Shown here: one piece after another, positions 1 to 8,303 of the stretch
Numbering within the stretch: position 1 is the stretch's first letter
Layout of the letters: the number at the start of each line of letters is the position of its first letter
NCBI RefSeq assembly: GCF_025753855.1
Contig: NZ_JAOWPT010000002.1
Location: forward strand, 1 to 64,000
Direction of reading: 5' to 3'
Length of the DNA: 64,000 nucleotides
Origin: Mesorhizobium sp. ZC-5
GTDB taxonomy: Bacteria; Pseudomonadota; Alphaproteobacteria; Rhizobiales; Rhizobiaceae
Program-made: the position numbers and the translations under genes
Notes under the pieces: model-generated
What the model was told of the DNA's origin: nothing
The model's database searches: none
What the model saw: only the letters and a program-made list of their open reading frames with translations

Positions 1-674
1 ACCGAACCGGCACCGTCGGCGCCGAAGGCAGGCGCTGCAAACAGCCCGGCGATCGCAGCCGCCGAGATGATCGCCGGATTGAGGCCATCGCCGTCGCCGC
101 CAAGCCCGGCATTCGATTCATCAAGCAGCGCCGATGCCGTCACCCCGGCAACAGCCGTCGCGTTCGGGCCGTCGTCCTCGAAGCTGATCGCCAGCCCGTT
201 GACGCTGGTCGCCGTGTCGGTGTCGCCGTCGCCGTCGGTCACCGTCTGCACCACCCGGATCGCCGCCGCCGCCGACAGCGTCAGCGCGTCGTCATGCGCT
301 CCACCCTCGGGACCGTCGACCCCATGCTCCAGCGTCGCCGCCTGCGTCACCGTCACCTGGCCGGTCGCCGCGTTGATCGAGATGGTGAAGGCGAGCGTGC
401 CGCCGGCGCCGCCGGCGCGGCCTTCGAACACCGTCGCCGACACCTGCACCAGCAGGATCTCGTTGGCCGCGCCCGACTGGCCGGTCAGCCACAGGCCGGT
501 CGCCGCACCAGCCGTCGCTGACAGCGTGTAGCCGACCGAACCGGCACCGTCGGCGCCGAAGGCAGGCGCTGCAAACAGCCCGGCGATCGCAGCCGCCGAG
601 ATGATCGCCGGATTGAGGCCATCGCCGTCGCCGCCAAGCCCGGCATTCGATTCATCAAGCAGCGCCGATGCCGT
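1..674 (-). repeat. Tandem 534-bp coding repeats in the adhesin
   Basis: Bases 1-140 and 535-674 are identical, a direct repeat with a 534-bp (178-codon) period inside the adhesin frame. The copies diverge abruptly after base 140/674. More copies probably lie to the left of the window. The DNA identity implies recent duplication or gene conversion, and makes this stretch prone to assembly collapse. Confidence 0.9.
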
Positions 675-2528
675 GACACCCGCGACAGCCGTGGCGTTCG
701 GCACATCATCGATGATTTCGACGTCCAAAGTTGCGGTGGCGCTGGAGCCATCCTCATCCGTTACGACGACTGCAAACGTATCGAAGACGCCACCGTTCTC
801 GCCATTGTTGGCCGGCCCATGTGCCAATGTGTTATCGGTCAGATGATAGGAGTAGCCGACGGTGCCGCCGACAACCTCGCCAGCCGCGATCACCGGCGTG
901 AAGCTTGTGATCGTGAGAATACCCGTTGGTGTGCTGATTGTGCCACCAACAAGAACCCCACCCACGACGACCGTGACACCGTCGATCGTTATCGTATCCA
1001 GCCCGTCGACGGTCGAGAGCGTGAAGGTTCCAGATTGAGTGAGCGCTGCTGCGTCGGGTGAAGAGCCTTCGGCAAGATTATCCTCATCGACTCTCAGCTC
1101 GCCGCCGACCACATCAAGACCAGTAATGGTCACGCCATCATCAGCGCCGAGGATCGTAATCGTCAGCGTTGTCGTCGATGTATCGCCGTCGCCATCCGTC
1201 AAAGTATATGTAAAGACATCGGTCAGCTGTTCGCCAGCGCTTAGACCCTGGACGCGGGGATCGTTGCCAAGGACATACTGATAGCTGCCATTCGATTGCA
1301 GGATCAGCATCCCATAGACGCCCGTGACGGAGGCGCCGATGTTTCCATTGGCGCCCGTCGTAGTCCCAGCCACAACCCCTGTCACGGACGCACCATCGGC
1401 GCCAGCGGTGTCATTGGTCATGACCGAGCCGATGGCGGTCAGCGGACCGTCTTCCGTAACGCTGTTAAGGTCATGGACGGCAACCGGACCGTCATCGCTG
1501 ATAAGAATGGAGAAATCGTCGCTCGCGGTATCACCGTTGCCATCGATCACTGTCACGATGAAATTGTCGAACACCGGATCAGCAACGCCGGTCACCCCCG
1601 GGTTCTCGTGATCGTTGGTGTTGGAGGTCAACACATACTCAAAGTGGAGTTCGCCGTCGGCACCGCTCCGCGTGATGATCAGTGTTCCATAGAGACCCTG
1701 AATGATGCCGCCATTGGTGATGTCGACAATATCTCCAGCTTCGTTGCGAATGGTGATAGAAGCAATCCCATCGTCGCCGGGACTAACATCAATGACCCCC
1801 GCTGCGGTGGTGCTACCGCCGCCCGAGCCGATTGAGGTCGGGGTTTTCAAGGCCGACTCGTTAACGATGCCTTCGTCAGCGTCCAGGATGACGCCATCCC
1901 GAATAACCTCGACGTCGATCTTCGGGAAATCATTGCGGAGATCGGGGTACAGTTCAGGTTCGTCCAGCCTGCCAAAGGCAAGAGCTGTCGGCGGCAGCAG
2001 ACCAAGGATTGGGCCTGCGTCGCCAATGCCGGGATTTGGATTGCCAAAATTGCCGCCGTTGCTCTGGGCTTCACCAGCGACCGCCACAAGAATACCGTCG
2101 GGACCTGCTGCAACATTAATGCCGTTTGCTTCGAGTGCTGCGGTCAAGGCGATCTGGGGAATTTCGACGTCGTCGATCCAGAAGGTTGGAATGTTGAGCG
2201 CCGCGTTCTTGACGATAACGACCGAACCATCGGGCTGCTCAAGCACCAGGTCGCGGCCTTCAATCTTGATCTTTTCGATCGATACACCTTCAGGAAGGTG
2301 AACGGCATTGCCCTCTCCGACGATGGCAATCTTCACAGGCTGCGGCGCGGCCGAACTGGCAGCGCCTTCGCCGAGTTGTTGGCCAGTGCCCGCATCGACG
2401 GGAGCGGGTTCGCTGTTGTCCTGTGCCACGATCACCGCTGCAGGTGCCGCATCCGGCTGCACCACCTCTGCAGCGTTCATCGCTTCGCTCGCGGCGTTGC
2501 CTGCGACGTCAAAATCTTCCATTGCCAT
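1..2528 (-). CDS. Giant repeat adhesin (VCBS/DUF5801-type), N-terminal part
   Basis: This is an open minus-strand frame of about 842 codons starting at the ATG at 2528 and leaving the window at base 1, so the C-terminus and any RTX secretion signal are outside. Residues 1-65 are acidic and Ala/Pro rich. About 66-150 is a compact domain containing HLPEGVSIEKIKIEG and ending in INVAAGPDG. From about 230 onward it has Asp/Gly/Thr-rich beta-sandwich repeats with DGDGDT motifs typical of VCBS/DUF5801 adhesins. The last visible repeats have a 178-residue period. There is no Sec signal, as expected for a type I substrate. The TolC-ABC-HlyD operon at 4782-9791 is the likely exporter, and the divergent cysteine peptidase at 2834 may release the protein. 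A second ATG at 2522 could be the true start. Frame and family type are secure; the exact role (biofilm or root attachment) is inferred. Confidence 0.85.
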   Translation of the reverse strand, partial: MAMEDFDVAGNAASEAMNAAEVVQPDAAPAAVIVAQDNSEPAPVDAGTGQQLGEGAASSAAPQPVKIAIVGEGNAVHLPEGVSIEKIKIEGRDLVLEQPDGSVVIVKNAALNIPTFWIDDVEIPQIALTAALEANGINVAAGPDGILVAVAGEAQSNGGNFGNPNPGIGDAGPILGLLPPTALAFGRLDEPELYPDLRNDFPKIDVEVIRDGVILDADEGIVNESALKTPTSIGSGGGSTTAAGVIDVSPGDDGIASITIRNEAGDIVDITNGGIIQGLYGTLIITRSGADGELHFEYVLTSNTNDHENPGVTGVADPVFDNFIVTVIDGNGDTASDDFSILISDDGPVAVHDLNSVTEDGPLTAIGSVMTNDTAGADGASVTGVVAGTTTGANGNIGASVTGVYGMLILQSNGSYQYVLGNDPRVQGLSAGEQLTDVFTYTLTDGDGDTSTTTLTITILGADDGVTITGLDVVGGELRVDEDNLAEGSSPDAAALTQSGTFTLSTVDGLDTITIDGVTVVVGGVLVGGTISTPTGILTITSFTPVIAAGEVVGGTVGYSYHLTDNTLAHGPANNGENGGVFDTFAVVVTDEDGSSATATLDVEIIDDVPNATAVAGVTASALLDESNAGLGGDGDGLNPAIISAAAIAGLFAAPAFGADGAGSVGYTLSATAGAATGLWLTGQSGAANEILLVQVSATVFEGRAGGAGGTLAFTISINAATGQVTVTQAATLEHGVDGPEGGAHDDALTLSAAAAIRVVQTVTDGDGDTDTATSVNGLAISFEDDGPNATAVAGVTASALLDESNAGLGGDGDGLNPAIISAAAIAGLFAAPAFGADGAGS
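2103..2114 (-). other. Candidate di-alanine cleavage site in adhesin
   Basis: Adhesin residues 139-142 read VAAG. LapG-type peptidases cut LapA-like adhesins at an N-terminal di-alanine within motifs such as TAAG, at about residue 107-110. The position and the AAG core fit, but the surrounding domain does not obviously match the classical LapA retention module. The site is only a candidate. Confidence 0.3.
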
Positions 2529-2833
2529 GGATTTCAAGCCCCATTCCCGATGATGGGATCCAAGCCCTCAAACTCTGACATTATCAAGTCTTTGTTAACG
2601 ACGTTCATATAACTGGATATTCGGGCGTCCCAGTTTTTTATAAATGGTTAATATAAGCATATAATCAGATATGCCTATCTTCCCTTGTAGCCATGCGGCT
2701 CCGAAATAGAGGGTCAGAAAGTACAGTTTCTAAAATTTTAGAAGAAAAGGTAACTGTAAGTAAATCAAGTCATTTAAGCGATATTTCAGACCGATATATT
2801 AGAATTTCCCTTAGTCAAGGGAGATCGTGTGCG
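2529..2833. promoter_or_regulatory. AT-rich divergent promoter region
   Basis: About 300 bases between the adhesin start (minus) and the peptidase start (plus), with no convincing gene. Composition drops sharply to AT-rich from about 2560 to 2860, unlike the GC-rich flanks, with runs such as ttaatataagcatataat. It must hold promoters for both genes. No specific operator was recognised. Confidence 0.55.
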
Positions 2834-3814
2834 GTGAGTATTTTTAAAATAAGCCGAAAATACTGCGAACAAATAGTCGCGAATTCCTGCTCAATCTTCG
2901 TGGCATTACTTGCCATGGTGGTGGTAGGACATGCTGGACCGGCGCAGGGCACCGTCGATCCGCACATCGATGTCCAGTTCTGGCCGGCATCCTGGTCGTT
3001 GCCAACCATTCATCCCGACCACGTCTCAAGCCCCGATGACGATTCAGCAAACCCAACGCCCGCTCTCTGGCGCTATGTCACGCTTAGTCATCATTTGAGT
3101 GACGCCACATCTGCCACCGCCCGGCAAGAACGGATACAAACAAACACCTCGACAGCCGGACCGTTCGGATCGGTCCTGCTCCGCATCGCCAGTCCGCCCA
3201 CCCTAGGTCGGTGGGGCCCGATTTCTGAACAAGTCGCAATCAGCCCGGTAGATACCTGTTCGCAGGCCAATGGCTGTTCACTTATCGAACGGCGCCTCGC
3301 CGCCGCTATAGCGATGGCGAAAGGGGTCGGCTTCGCGCAGCGCCTTGCCATCATAAATGCAAAGGTCAATCAGCTGATTCAATATGAATCCGACTATTCC
3401 GCTTATCGGGTTGCCGATCACTGGGCCGGGCCAGGTGAAACGTTGGCCAGGGGCCGGGGAGACTGCGAAGACTACGCTATTTTGAAAATGGCCGCCCTGC
3501 GGGCCGCCGGCGTGCCGGTCAAAAGTATGTCGATGGTTGTGCTCTTGGACCGCCAGCGTAACCTCTTTCACGCTATTTTGTTGGTAAGCACCGATAAAGG
3601 CCGCTTCGTGCTCGATAATCTTCGTAACACCGTCGCGATGGACACCGAGTTTGCGGATTATCAACCGCTCTTTTCGATGAGCGAGGATCGGGCGTGGATC
3701 CACGGGGTCAAGAAAGGCTCGAGCCTAACCGTTGCCGGCAAGATGGACTTCGTGTCGGTAGCGCCCGGAACAGGTGCTGCGGCGGAGAGCCCTGCCCCAC
3801 ACCGCAGACCTTAA
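2834..3814 (+). CDS. Transglutaminase-like cysteine peptidase (BTLCP, LapG-like)
   Basis: A 326-residue periplasmic cysteine peptidase of the BTLCP family (PF06035), the fold of LapG, which clips surface adhesins. The Cys-His-Asp triad is visible: C211 in RGRGDCEDYAIL, H246 in NLFHAILLV and D261 in RFVLDNLRN. The N-terminus is an export signal with a basic start (FKISRKYCEQ) and hydrophobic core (SIFVALLAMVVVG). I chose the GTG at 2834, preceded by AAGGGA at 2817-2822. The open frame continues upstream to an ATG at 2693, but those codons are AT-rich and unlike coding sequence. It is divergent from the adhesin and next to the type I exporter, so the adhesin is its probable substrate. Family assignment is strong; substrate is inferred. 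Confidence 0.85.
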   Translation: MSIFKISRKYCEQIVANSCSIFVALLAMVVVGHAGPAQGTVDPHIDVQFWPASWSLPTIHPDHVSSPDDDSANPTPALWRYVTLSHHLSDATSATARQERIQTNTSTAGPFGSVLLRIASPPTLGRWGPISEQVAISPVDTCSQANGCSLIERRLAAAIAMAKGVGFAQRLAIINAKVNQLIQYESDYSAYRVADHWAGPGETLARGRGDCEDYAILKMAALRAAGVPVKSMSMVVLLDRQRNLFHAILLVSTDKGRFVLDNLRNTVAMDTEFADYQPLFSMSEDRAWIHGVKKGSSLTVAGKMDFVSVAPGTGAAAESPAPHRRP

Positions 3815-4149
3815 GGCCGGTGCTGCTATCGGCAAGAACATGGACAGGTCCGTCCGGTGGAAGCTGGCGATCATGCCGTCGGGTTTGAGATTGCCGCTCG
3901 CCTGCACCATGACCGCCGAACGATCTGTGCACCAAAGCCATCGGAACGGGCTTGTTCGTCTCAAAGCTGCGTCGGACATATAGGCGCGCCTCCGCGCAGG
4001 CGGTACCACCATTGAGTATAGCTTCCAGTTGGACGATAGCCTCGACTGCCTGGATACCTATCTGTAATCCGACCACAATGCCGGGACACCGTTGCAACAG
4101 GGCACGTTGCAGCAACCGCGGCGACCATGGACACACTTCCCGCCATCGA
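3815..4149. other. Intergenic stretch without a recognisable gene
   Basis: This stretch lies between the convergent ends of the cysteine peptidase and the RHH/PAS gene. A minus-strand open frame of 142 codons crosses it (3708-4136), but overlaps the peptidase gene by over 100 bases and matches no family I know. I see no convincing gene, repeat or terminator here. Confidence 0.4.
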
Positions 4150-4785
4150 TCAACTCGACGAAACGTATCCCAGTATGATCGTCTGAGCTTTCGATGGTGC
4201 GATGACGGCGTTCAGGCGGCCGCGAACCCTTTGGTCTTCCACTGCCAGGATAAAGCCGGTCGATATGGGCCGGTTCCCATTCTCTTTGAGGGTTCGAACA
4301 AGTTCTTGAATTTGAACCTCCAGCGAAAGCCGCAGTCCCGGGCCCATCGTGCCTGCACTCACTCTTGGAAATTTCGACTGAATGAAAAGCAGAAACGGCT
4401 GGTTGGAATAAAGAATCCGCTTGTCTTCAGTGAGAGCAAATGTCGGCACGGGCGATACCTGAACGAGGCTATCGATGACGTGGACGCCCAGCTGACTTTG
4501 AGCTGCGTCGAGTTGCGCGCGCAGCCATTGCAGGCACAGGACGCGCAGAACGGATGTGATGTTGGCGCCTTCTCGAAACTCGGCCTCCGATTGATGGACA
4601 ATATCACCAAGCGTTCGCCCTTCGGCGACGCTAAGTTCCTTCAGCACGTTCCAGTAGATCTTTTCGAGCCTGATACCGCGTCGATCCGGCCCAACCTTAA
4701 CCGCTCGAAAGATAGGCGTGTAGTCACCGACTCGGGCTTGATCAGAGCCGCCCACGTCGGACGAGGTCTCAGGCAGGACGGTCAT
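4150..4785 (-). CDS. Ribbon-helix-helix protein with PAS-like C-terminal domain
   Basis: A 211-residue protein, last gene of the type I secretion operon. Residues about 26-90 (FRAVKVGPDRRGIRLEKIYW onward, then a helix GRTLGDIVHQ) match the RHH_4-type ribbon-helix-helix domain common in alphaproteobacteria. Residues about 105-210 look like a PAS fold: VSPVPTFALTEDKRILYSNQ is the typical opening of a PAS domain, and GLRLSLEVQIQELVRTL and the final strand TIILGYVSS fit the rest. The start ATG overlaps the stop of hlyD (ATGA at 4782-4785), so the two are translationally coupled. A DNA-binding plus sensory protein here suggests feedback control of the adhesin or exporter. The RHH call is good; the PAS call and role are inferred. 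Confidence 0.7.
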   Translation of the reverse strand: MTVLPETSSDVGGSDQARVGDYTPIFRAVKVGPDRRGIRLEKIYWNVLKELSVAEGRTLGDIVHQSEAEFREGANITSVLRVLCLQWLRAQLDAAQSQLGVHVIDSLVQVSPVPTFALTEDKRILYSNQPFLLFIQSKFPRVSAGTMGPGLRLSLEVQIQELVRTLKENGNRPISTGFILAVEDQRVRGRLNAVIAPSKAQTIILGYVSSS

Positions 4786-6062
4786 CGTTCGCGCAGGGCC
4801 TCGTCTTTTGCCTTGTTGATCGGTTTCAGCAGATAATGAAGGATCGTCTTGTGTCCGGTCATAATGTCGACCGAGGCGATCATTCCCGGAATTATCGCAT
4901 AGGTGCGGCCATCTTTGACCAGTTCCGATTTCGCGGTTTTAACGCGGACCTGATAGAACGTTTCGCCCGAGTTCTGGTCGACAAGACTGTCGGCCGTAAT
5001 GTTCGACACTTCTCCTTCGATGCCACCATAGATGGAGAAGTCATATGCGCTGATCTTGACCAGCGCCGGCTGCCCTGGCCGCACGAAGGCAATGTCACGC
5101 GGCGAAACCCGGGCCTCGACCAGCAAGGTTTCGGACGTGGGCACAACGCCGCCGATCACCGAGCCGGGCTGCACATAGGCGCCAATGGTGTTCACGTCGA
5201 GCGTGTTGATGACACCATCCACCGGTGATCGAATATCGGTTCTCGCCACGCGGTCCGAGGCGCCGCGGATGGTTTCCTCGATGACGGAAAGTTCTGAAAG
5301 CGCCTGGGTTTTCTCGGCCAGCGCTTCCTGCTGAAGCTGCAGCCCCAGTTCGTCCACCTGCAGAGAGGCTTCGCTTATGGCCGCTTTGATGCGATCGATG
5401 GACTCCTTTGCGAGCTGAAGTTGACCGGTTACCTCAGTCAATTCCTTCTGCACACGAATGAGGTCTGTCTGAGCCACAAGCTTGCGTTTGGCCATCGGCG
5501 CAATCAGATCCTCTTCGCGCTGCGCGATTTTAAGGTTCTCCTCCAGGCGTGAAATATTGGCATGGGCTTCGTCGAGTTCTTTCATGCGCTGCTGGCGCCG
5601 CTCCTCAAGCACGGACAGCTTGTTGCGGAAATTGTCGCGCCGGGCACGCAGCAACTGATTTTCGTTCTCACATATCTGCGGTGACGTCTTGGCAATGGCT
5701 TCAGGGCAATCGAGGTCGGACTTGAAATCTCCCGCCATCTCGATTTCGAGCCGGGCAATCTGCGTCTGGAGCGCGCGCGAGCGGGCAACCGATTCCCCTA
5801 GCGACGCCGTTGTGGAGGTATCATCGAGCCTGATGATCAGGTCGCCCTTGCTCACCACTTGCCCCACTTGAACGGCGATCTCCTGGACTACACCAGGCTC
5901 GGTCGACTGAACGATCTGTGTTTTCGAGACCGGAATCACCTTGCCGTCCCCACGGGTTATTTCATCTATCTCCGTAACGGCAGACCAGGCGATGAAAGAA
6001 CCAATGAGGAGGATAATCACCGCGAGGGCGAGCCTCGCAAAGAGCGGAGGCCTCTCAATCAT
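4782..6062 (-). CDS. HlyD-family type I secretion adaptor
   Basis: A 426-residue membrane fusion protein bridging the inner-membrane ABC exporter and outer-membrane TolC. There is one N-terminal membrane helix (residues about 8-30, LALAVIILLIGSFIAWSAV), then a split lipoyl domain (GVVQEIAVQVGQVVSKGDLI at about 57-76). A long alpha-helical coiled coil spans about 90-270, and the closing lipoyl half DIRSPVDGVINTLDV is followed by a beta-barrel with the family motif PGMIASVDIMTG. The length fits LapC/HlyD adaptors. GGAGG lies 6 bases upstream of the ATG. It follows the ABC gene by 67 bases and overlaps the RHH/PAS gene, forming one operon. Confidence 0.92.
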   Translation of the reverse strand: MIERPPLFARLALAVIILLIGSFIAWSAVTEIDEITRGDGKVIPVSKTQIVQSTEPGVVQEIAVQVGQVVSKGDLIIRLDDTSTTASLGESVARSRALQTQIARLEIEMAGDFKSDLDCPEAIAKTSPQICENENQLLRARRDNFRNKLSVLEERRQQRMKELDEAHANISRLEENLKIAQREEDLIAPMAKRKLVAQTDLIRVQKELTEVTGQLQLAKESIDRIKAAISEASLQVDELGLQLQQEALAEKTQALSELSVIEETIRGASDRVARTDIRSPVDGVINTLDVNTIGAYVQPGSVIGGVVPTSETLLVEARVSPRDIAFVRPGQPALVKISAYDFSIYGGIEGEVSNITADSLVDQNSGETFYQVRVKTAKSELVKDGRTYAIIPGMIASVDIMTGHKTILHYLLKPINKAKDEALRER

Positions 6063-6129
6063 AGGAGACCTCCGTCGTCATGGCCGGCAGGCAATGACCG
6101 AAATGTGTCAAACGATCGCGGCTGCGACA

Positions 6130-8277
6130 TCAGCTTGTAGCCATCACTTTCTTCTGAAGTTCCTCGATCACCGTCCTTTTGGGGCCGTCAGCAACCACTC
6201 GTCCTTGGTCGATGACGATGAGGCGGTCGACAAGCTCAAGCATGCTGTATCGATGCGTGGAAATTACCACCGTGGTGGTGCGGTCGAAAGCTTGTGAAAG
6301 CTTTCCAATCAACGCCTTTTCGCTCGCCAGGTCCATCGCGCCGGACGGCTCATCAAGAAACACGATCTTGGGATTGGCAAGCAGCAGTCTGGCAATGGTG
6401 ACGGCCTGTTTTTGTCCACCTGAAAGGTTGTTCCCCCGTTCACCGACCGGCATGTCATAGCCTCGCGGGTGCCGCGATACAAAATCGTCGACGCCCGTCG
6501 CTCTGGCTGCCTCAACGATCTCGCTGTCGCTTGCCCCGCTTCGACCCATAAGCAGATTTTCTTTGACCGTACCCGAAAAGAGGTCGGTTGACTGTCCAGC
6601 AACGGCCACCGCTGCACGGATGACGGCAGGGTGATATTGCCTGGCATCGATGCCGTCGATTGTAAGCATCCCGCCGGTTGCTGGATAAAGCCCGCCGAGC
6701 AGGCGGCCGATGGTTGTCTTTCCCGACCCAATGCGGCCGATGATGCCAACGCGTTCGCCGGGCGATACCGAAAAGTTCAGACCGTTGAGGACCTTGTAAT
6801 CGGAACCCGGATAGACAAAATCGACGCCTCTGAAGCCAAAACTTCCTGCGGTGATCTCTCGGTTGACGAAGCCGACGGTGTTCGGCCGGTCCTCGGGCTG
6901 TGCCATGATGCCATTGAGGATGCGCAGGGAGAGATTTGCCTGTCGCAGGCGAGCCAACGTCAGAGCGATCTGCCCCAGCGGCGCCACCGCCCGGCTGGCA
7001 AGCATGACGGAGGCGATGATCGCCCCGGTCGAAAGGTTGCCTTCCGAAAATTCATATGCGCCCCCAACGACAATTCCCACCGCCACCAGCTGCTGGACCA
7101 GCTGCGTCCAGTTCCCGGCACTGGACGATAGCTGCTTTATGTCTTCGGAGGTGCGCGCGGCGTTTTTGGATAGTTCCCGCCAGCGTCGGAGCAACTGCGC
7201 CTCAGCACGCAACGCCTTGACGGTCTCGATCGTCGAAATCGTTTCAACAAGTAGCGATTGTCTTTGCGCTGCCTCGTTGGCGGCCGCGGCGACGCGGCGC
7301 CCAATCCTGAACTGCGCGATCAACCCGATAAACAACGAAACCAAAAAGGCGACGGCGGGAATGGCAACCAGCCAGCCCGCCAGAACGTAAATGACGATTA
7401 GAAATATGAACACAAAGAAGGTGTCGATCAGCACGGAAATAGTATTCGAGGTGAAAAACTCCCGAACAAATTCATACTGGGTCACCCTGCTGGCGTATTC
7501 TCCGGTCGACATGGGCCGTGCGCTGAGCGAGGTGTTGAGGACTTTCTCAAACAACAAATAGGACAATCTCAAGTCGGCTTGGCGGCCTGCATAGTCGATC
7601 AGCGCCGCACGGGCAGTCTTGAGCAGGAGGTCAAACAGGATGGCCAGCGCCACGCCGCTCGCCAGCACCCATAGCGTTGAGACGGCCTTGTTGGGCAGCA
7701 CCCGATCATACACGTTCATCGTGAAGAGCGGCGATGCCAGCGCCAGCAGATTGATGAACAATGCCGCGAGCGCCACCTGGAGATAGGTTCGCCAGAACGG
7801 TACCAACGTATCGACAAGCCAGTGCCGCCGCTCGATCTGCGGCGCCGTGCCTGACACAGCACCATCGCCCACATTCAGGTAAACAACGGAAAACGACAGG
7901 ACGGCTCGGATGTCCAATCTGAGAAGATCGGCAATGTTCGCCTTTTCCGGCGAATCGAGCAGCGTAACAAAAGACCCGTGCTCGGTTCGATCGAGAAGCG
8001 CGATCGCGTATCCATCCGCAAGCAACAGGAGTGCCGGCAGCACCAGGCGGCCCGTGACCATGTCGTTGATGCGCTGTTGCCGCGTGTCCAATCCAATCTT
8101 GTCAGCCAGATGACTGACGTCTTCGATTGTCACGGCCGTTTCATCGAACGGCACGCCTGAAAAAAGCGCTGTGGGCGAACTCGGGCGCCCAAGGAAGACC
8201 GCTATCTTCTGGAATGCTGACTTGAAATCTTCAACAGCCGGCCCGCCACCGCGCCGCGCTTCTGAATAACCCACCAA
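6130..8277 (-). CDS. Type I secretion ABC transporter (LapB/HlyB type)
   Basis: A 715-residue fused permease-ATPase that powers export of the adhesin. Residues about 20-140 form a C39-peptidase-like domain without the catalytic cysteine (GVPFDE where C39 enzymes have the QxxxxxC motif), as in exporters of RTX proteins that are not processed. About 165-440 is the six-helix membrane domain. The nucleotide-binding domain has Walker A GRIGSGKT (514-521), signature LSGGQ (618-622), Walker B IVFLDE (638-643) and the H-loop H675. The start appears to be TTG at 8277 (or the adjacent GTG), as no ATG lies near the domain start. The gene sits 26 bases after the tolC-like gene, in the same operon as hlyD. 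Confidence 0.93.
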   Translation of the reverse strand: MVGYSEARRGGGPAVEDFKSAFQKIAVFLGRPSSPTALFSGVPFDETAVTIEDVSHLADKIGLDTRQQRINDMVTGRLVLPALLLLADGYAIALLDRTEHGSFVTLLDSPEKANIADLLRLDIRAVLSFSVVYLNVGDGAVSGTAPQIERRHWLVDTLVPFWRTYLQVALAALFINLLALASPLFTMNVYDRVLPNKAVSTLWVLASGVALAILFDLLLKTARAALIDYAGRQADLRLSYLLFEKVLNTSLSARPMSTGEYASRVTQYEFVREFFTSNTISVLIDTFFVFIFLIVIYVLAGWLVAIPAVAFLVSLFIGLIAQFRIGRRVAAAANEAAQRQSLLVETISTIETVKALRAEAQLLRRWRELSKNAARTSEDIKQLSSSAGNWTQLVQQLVAVGIVVGGAYEFSEGNLSTGAIIASVMLASRAVAPLGQIALTLARLRQANLSLRILNGIMAQPEDRPNTVGFVNREITAGSFGFRGVDFVYPGSDYKVLNGLNFSVSPGERVGIIGRIGSGKTTIGRLLGGLYPATGGMLTIDGIDARQYHPAVIRAAVAVAGQSTDLFSGTVKENLLMGRSGASDSEIVEAARATGVDDFVSRHPRGYDMPVGERGNNLSGGQKQAVTIARLLLANPKIVFLDEPSGAMDLASEKALIGKLSQAFDRTTTVVISTHRYSMLELVDRLIVIDQGRVVADGPKRTVIEELQKKVMATS

Positions 8278-8303
8278 ACCCCACCAGTTCGCTTAGATAG
8301 CCC

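Noticed and set aside
1-674. Direct repeat considered as a CRISPR or mobile-element signal
   Set aside because: The repeat is in frame with a 178-codon protein period inside the adhesin gene and has no spacer structure.
2693-2833. N-terminal extension of the first BTLCP to an ATG at 2693
   Set aside because: The extra 47 codons are AT-rich and would put polar sequence before an otherwise normal signal peptide, so the GTG at 2834 fits better.
3708-4136. 142-codon minus-strand frame downstream of the first BTLCP
   Set aside because: It overlaps the BTLCP gene by over 100 bases, has no recognisable domain and mixed coding character. A decayed gene cannot be excluded but is not supported.
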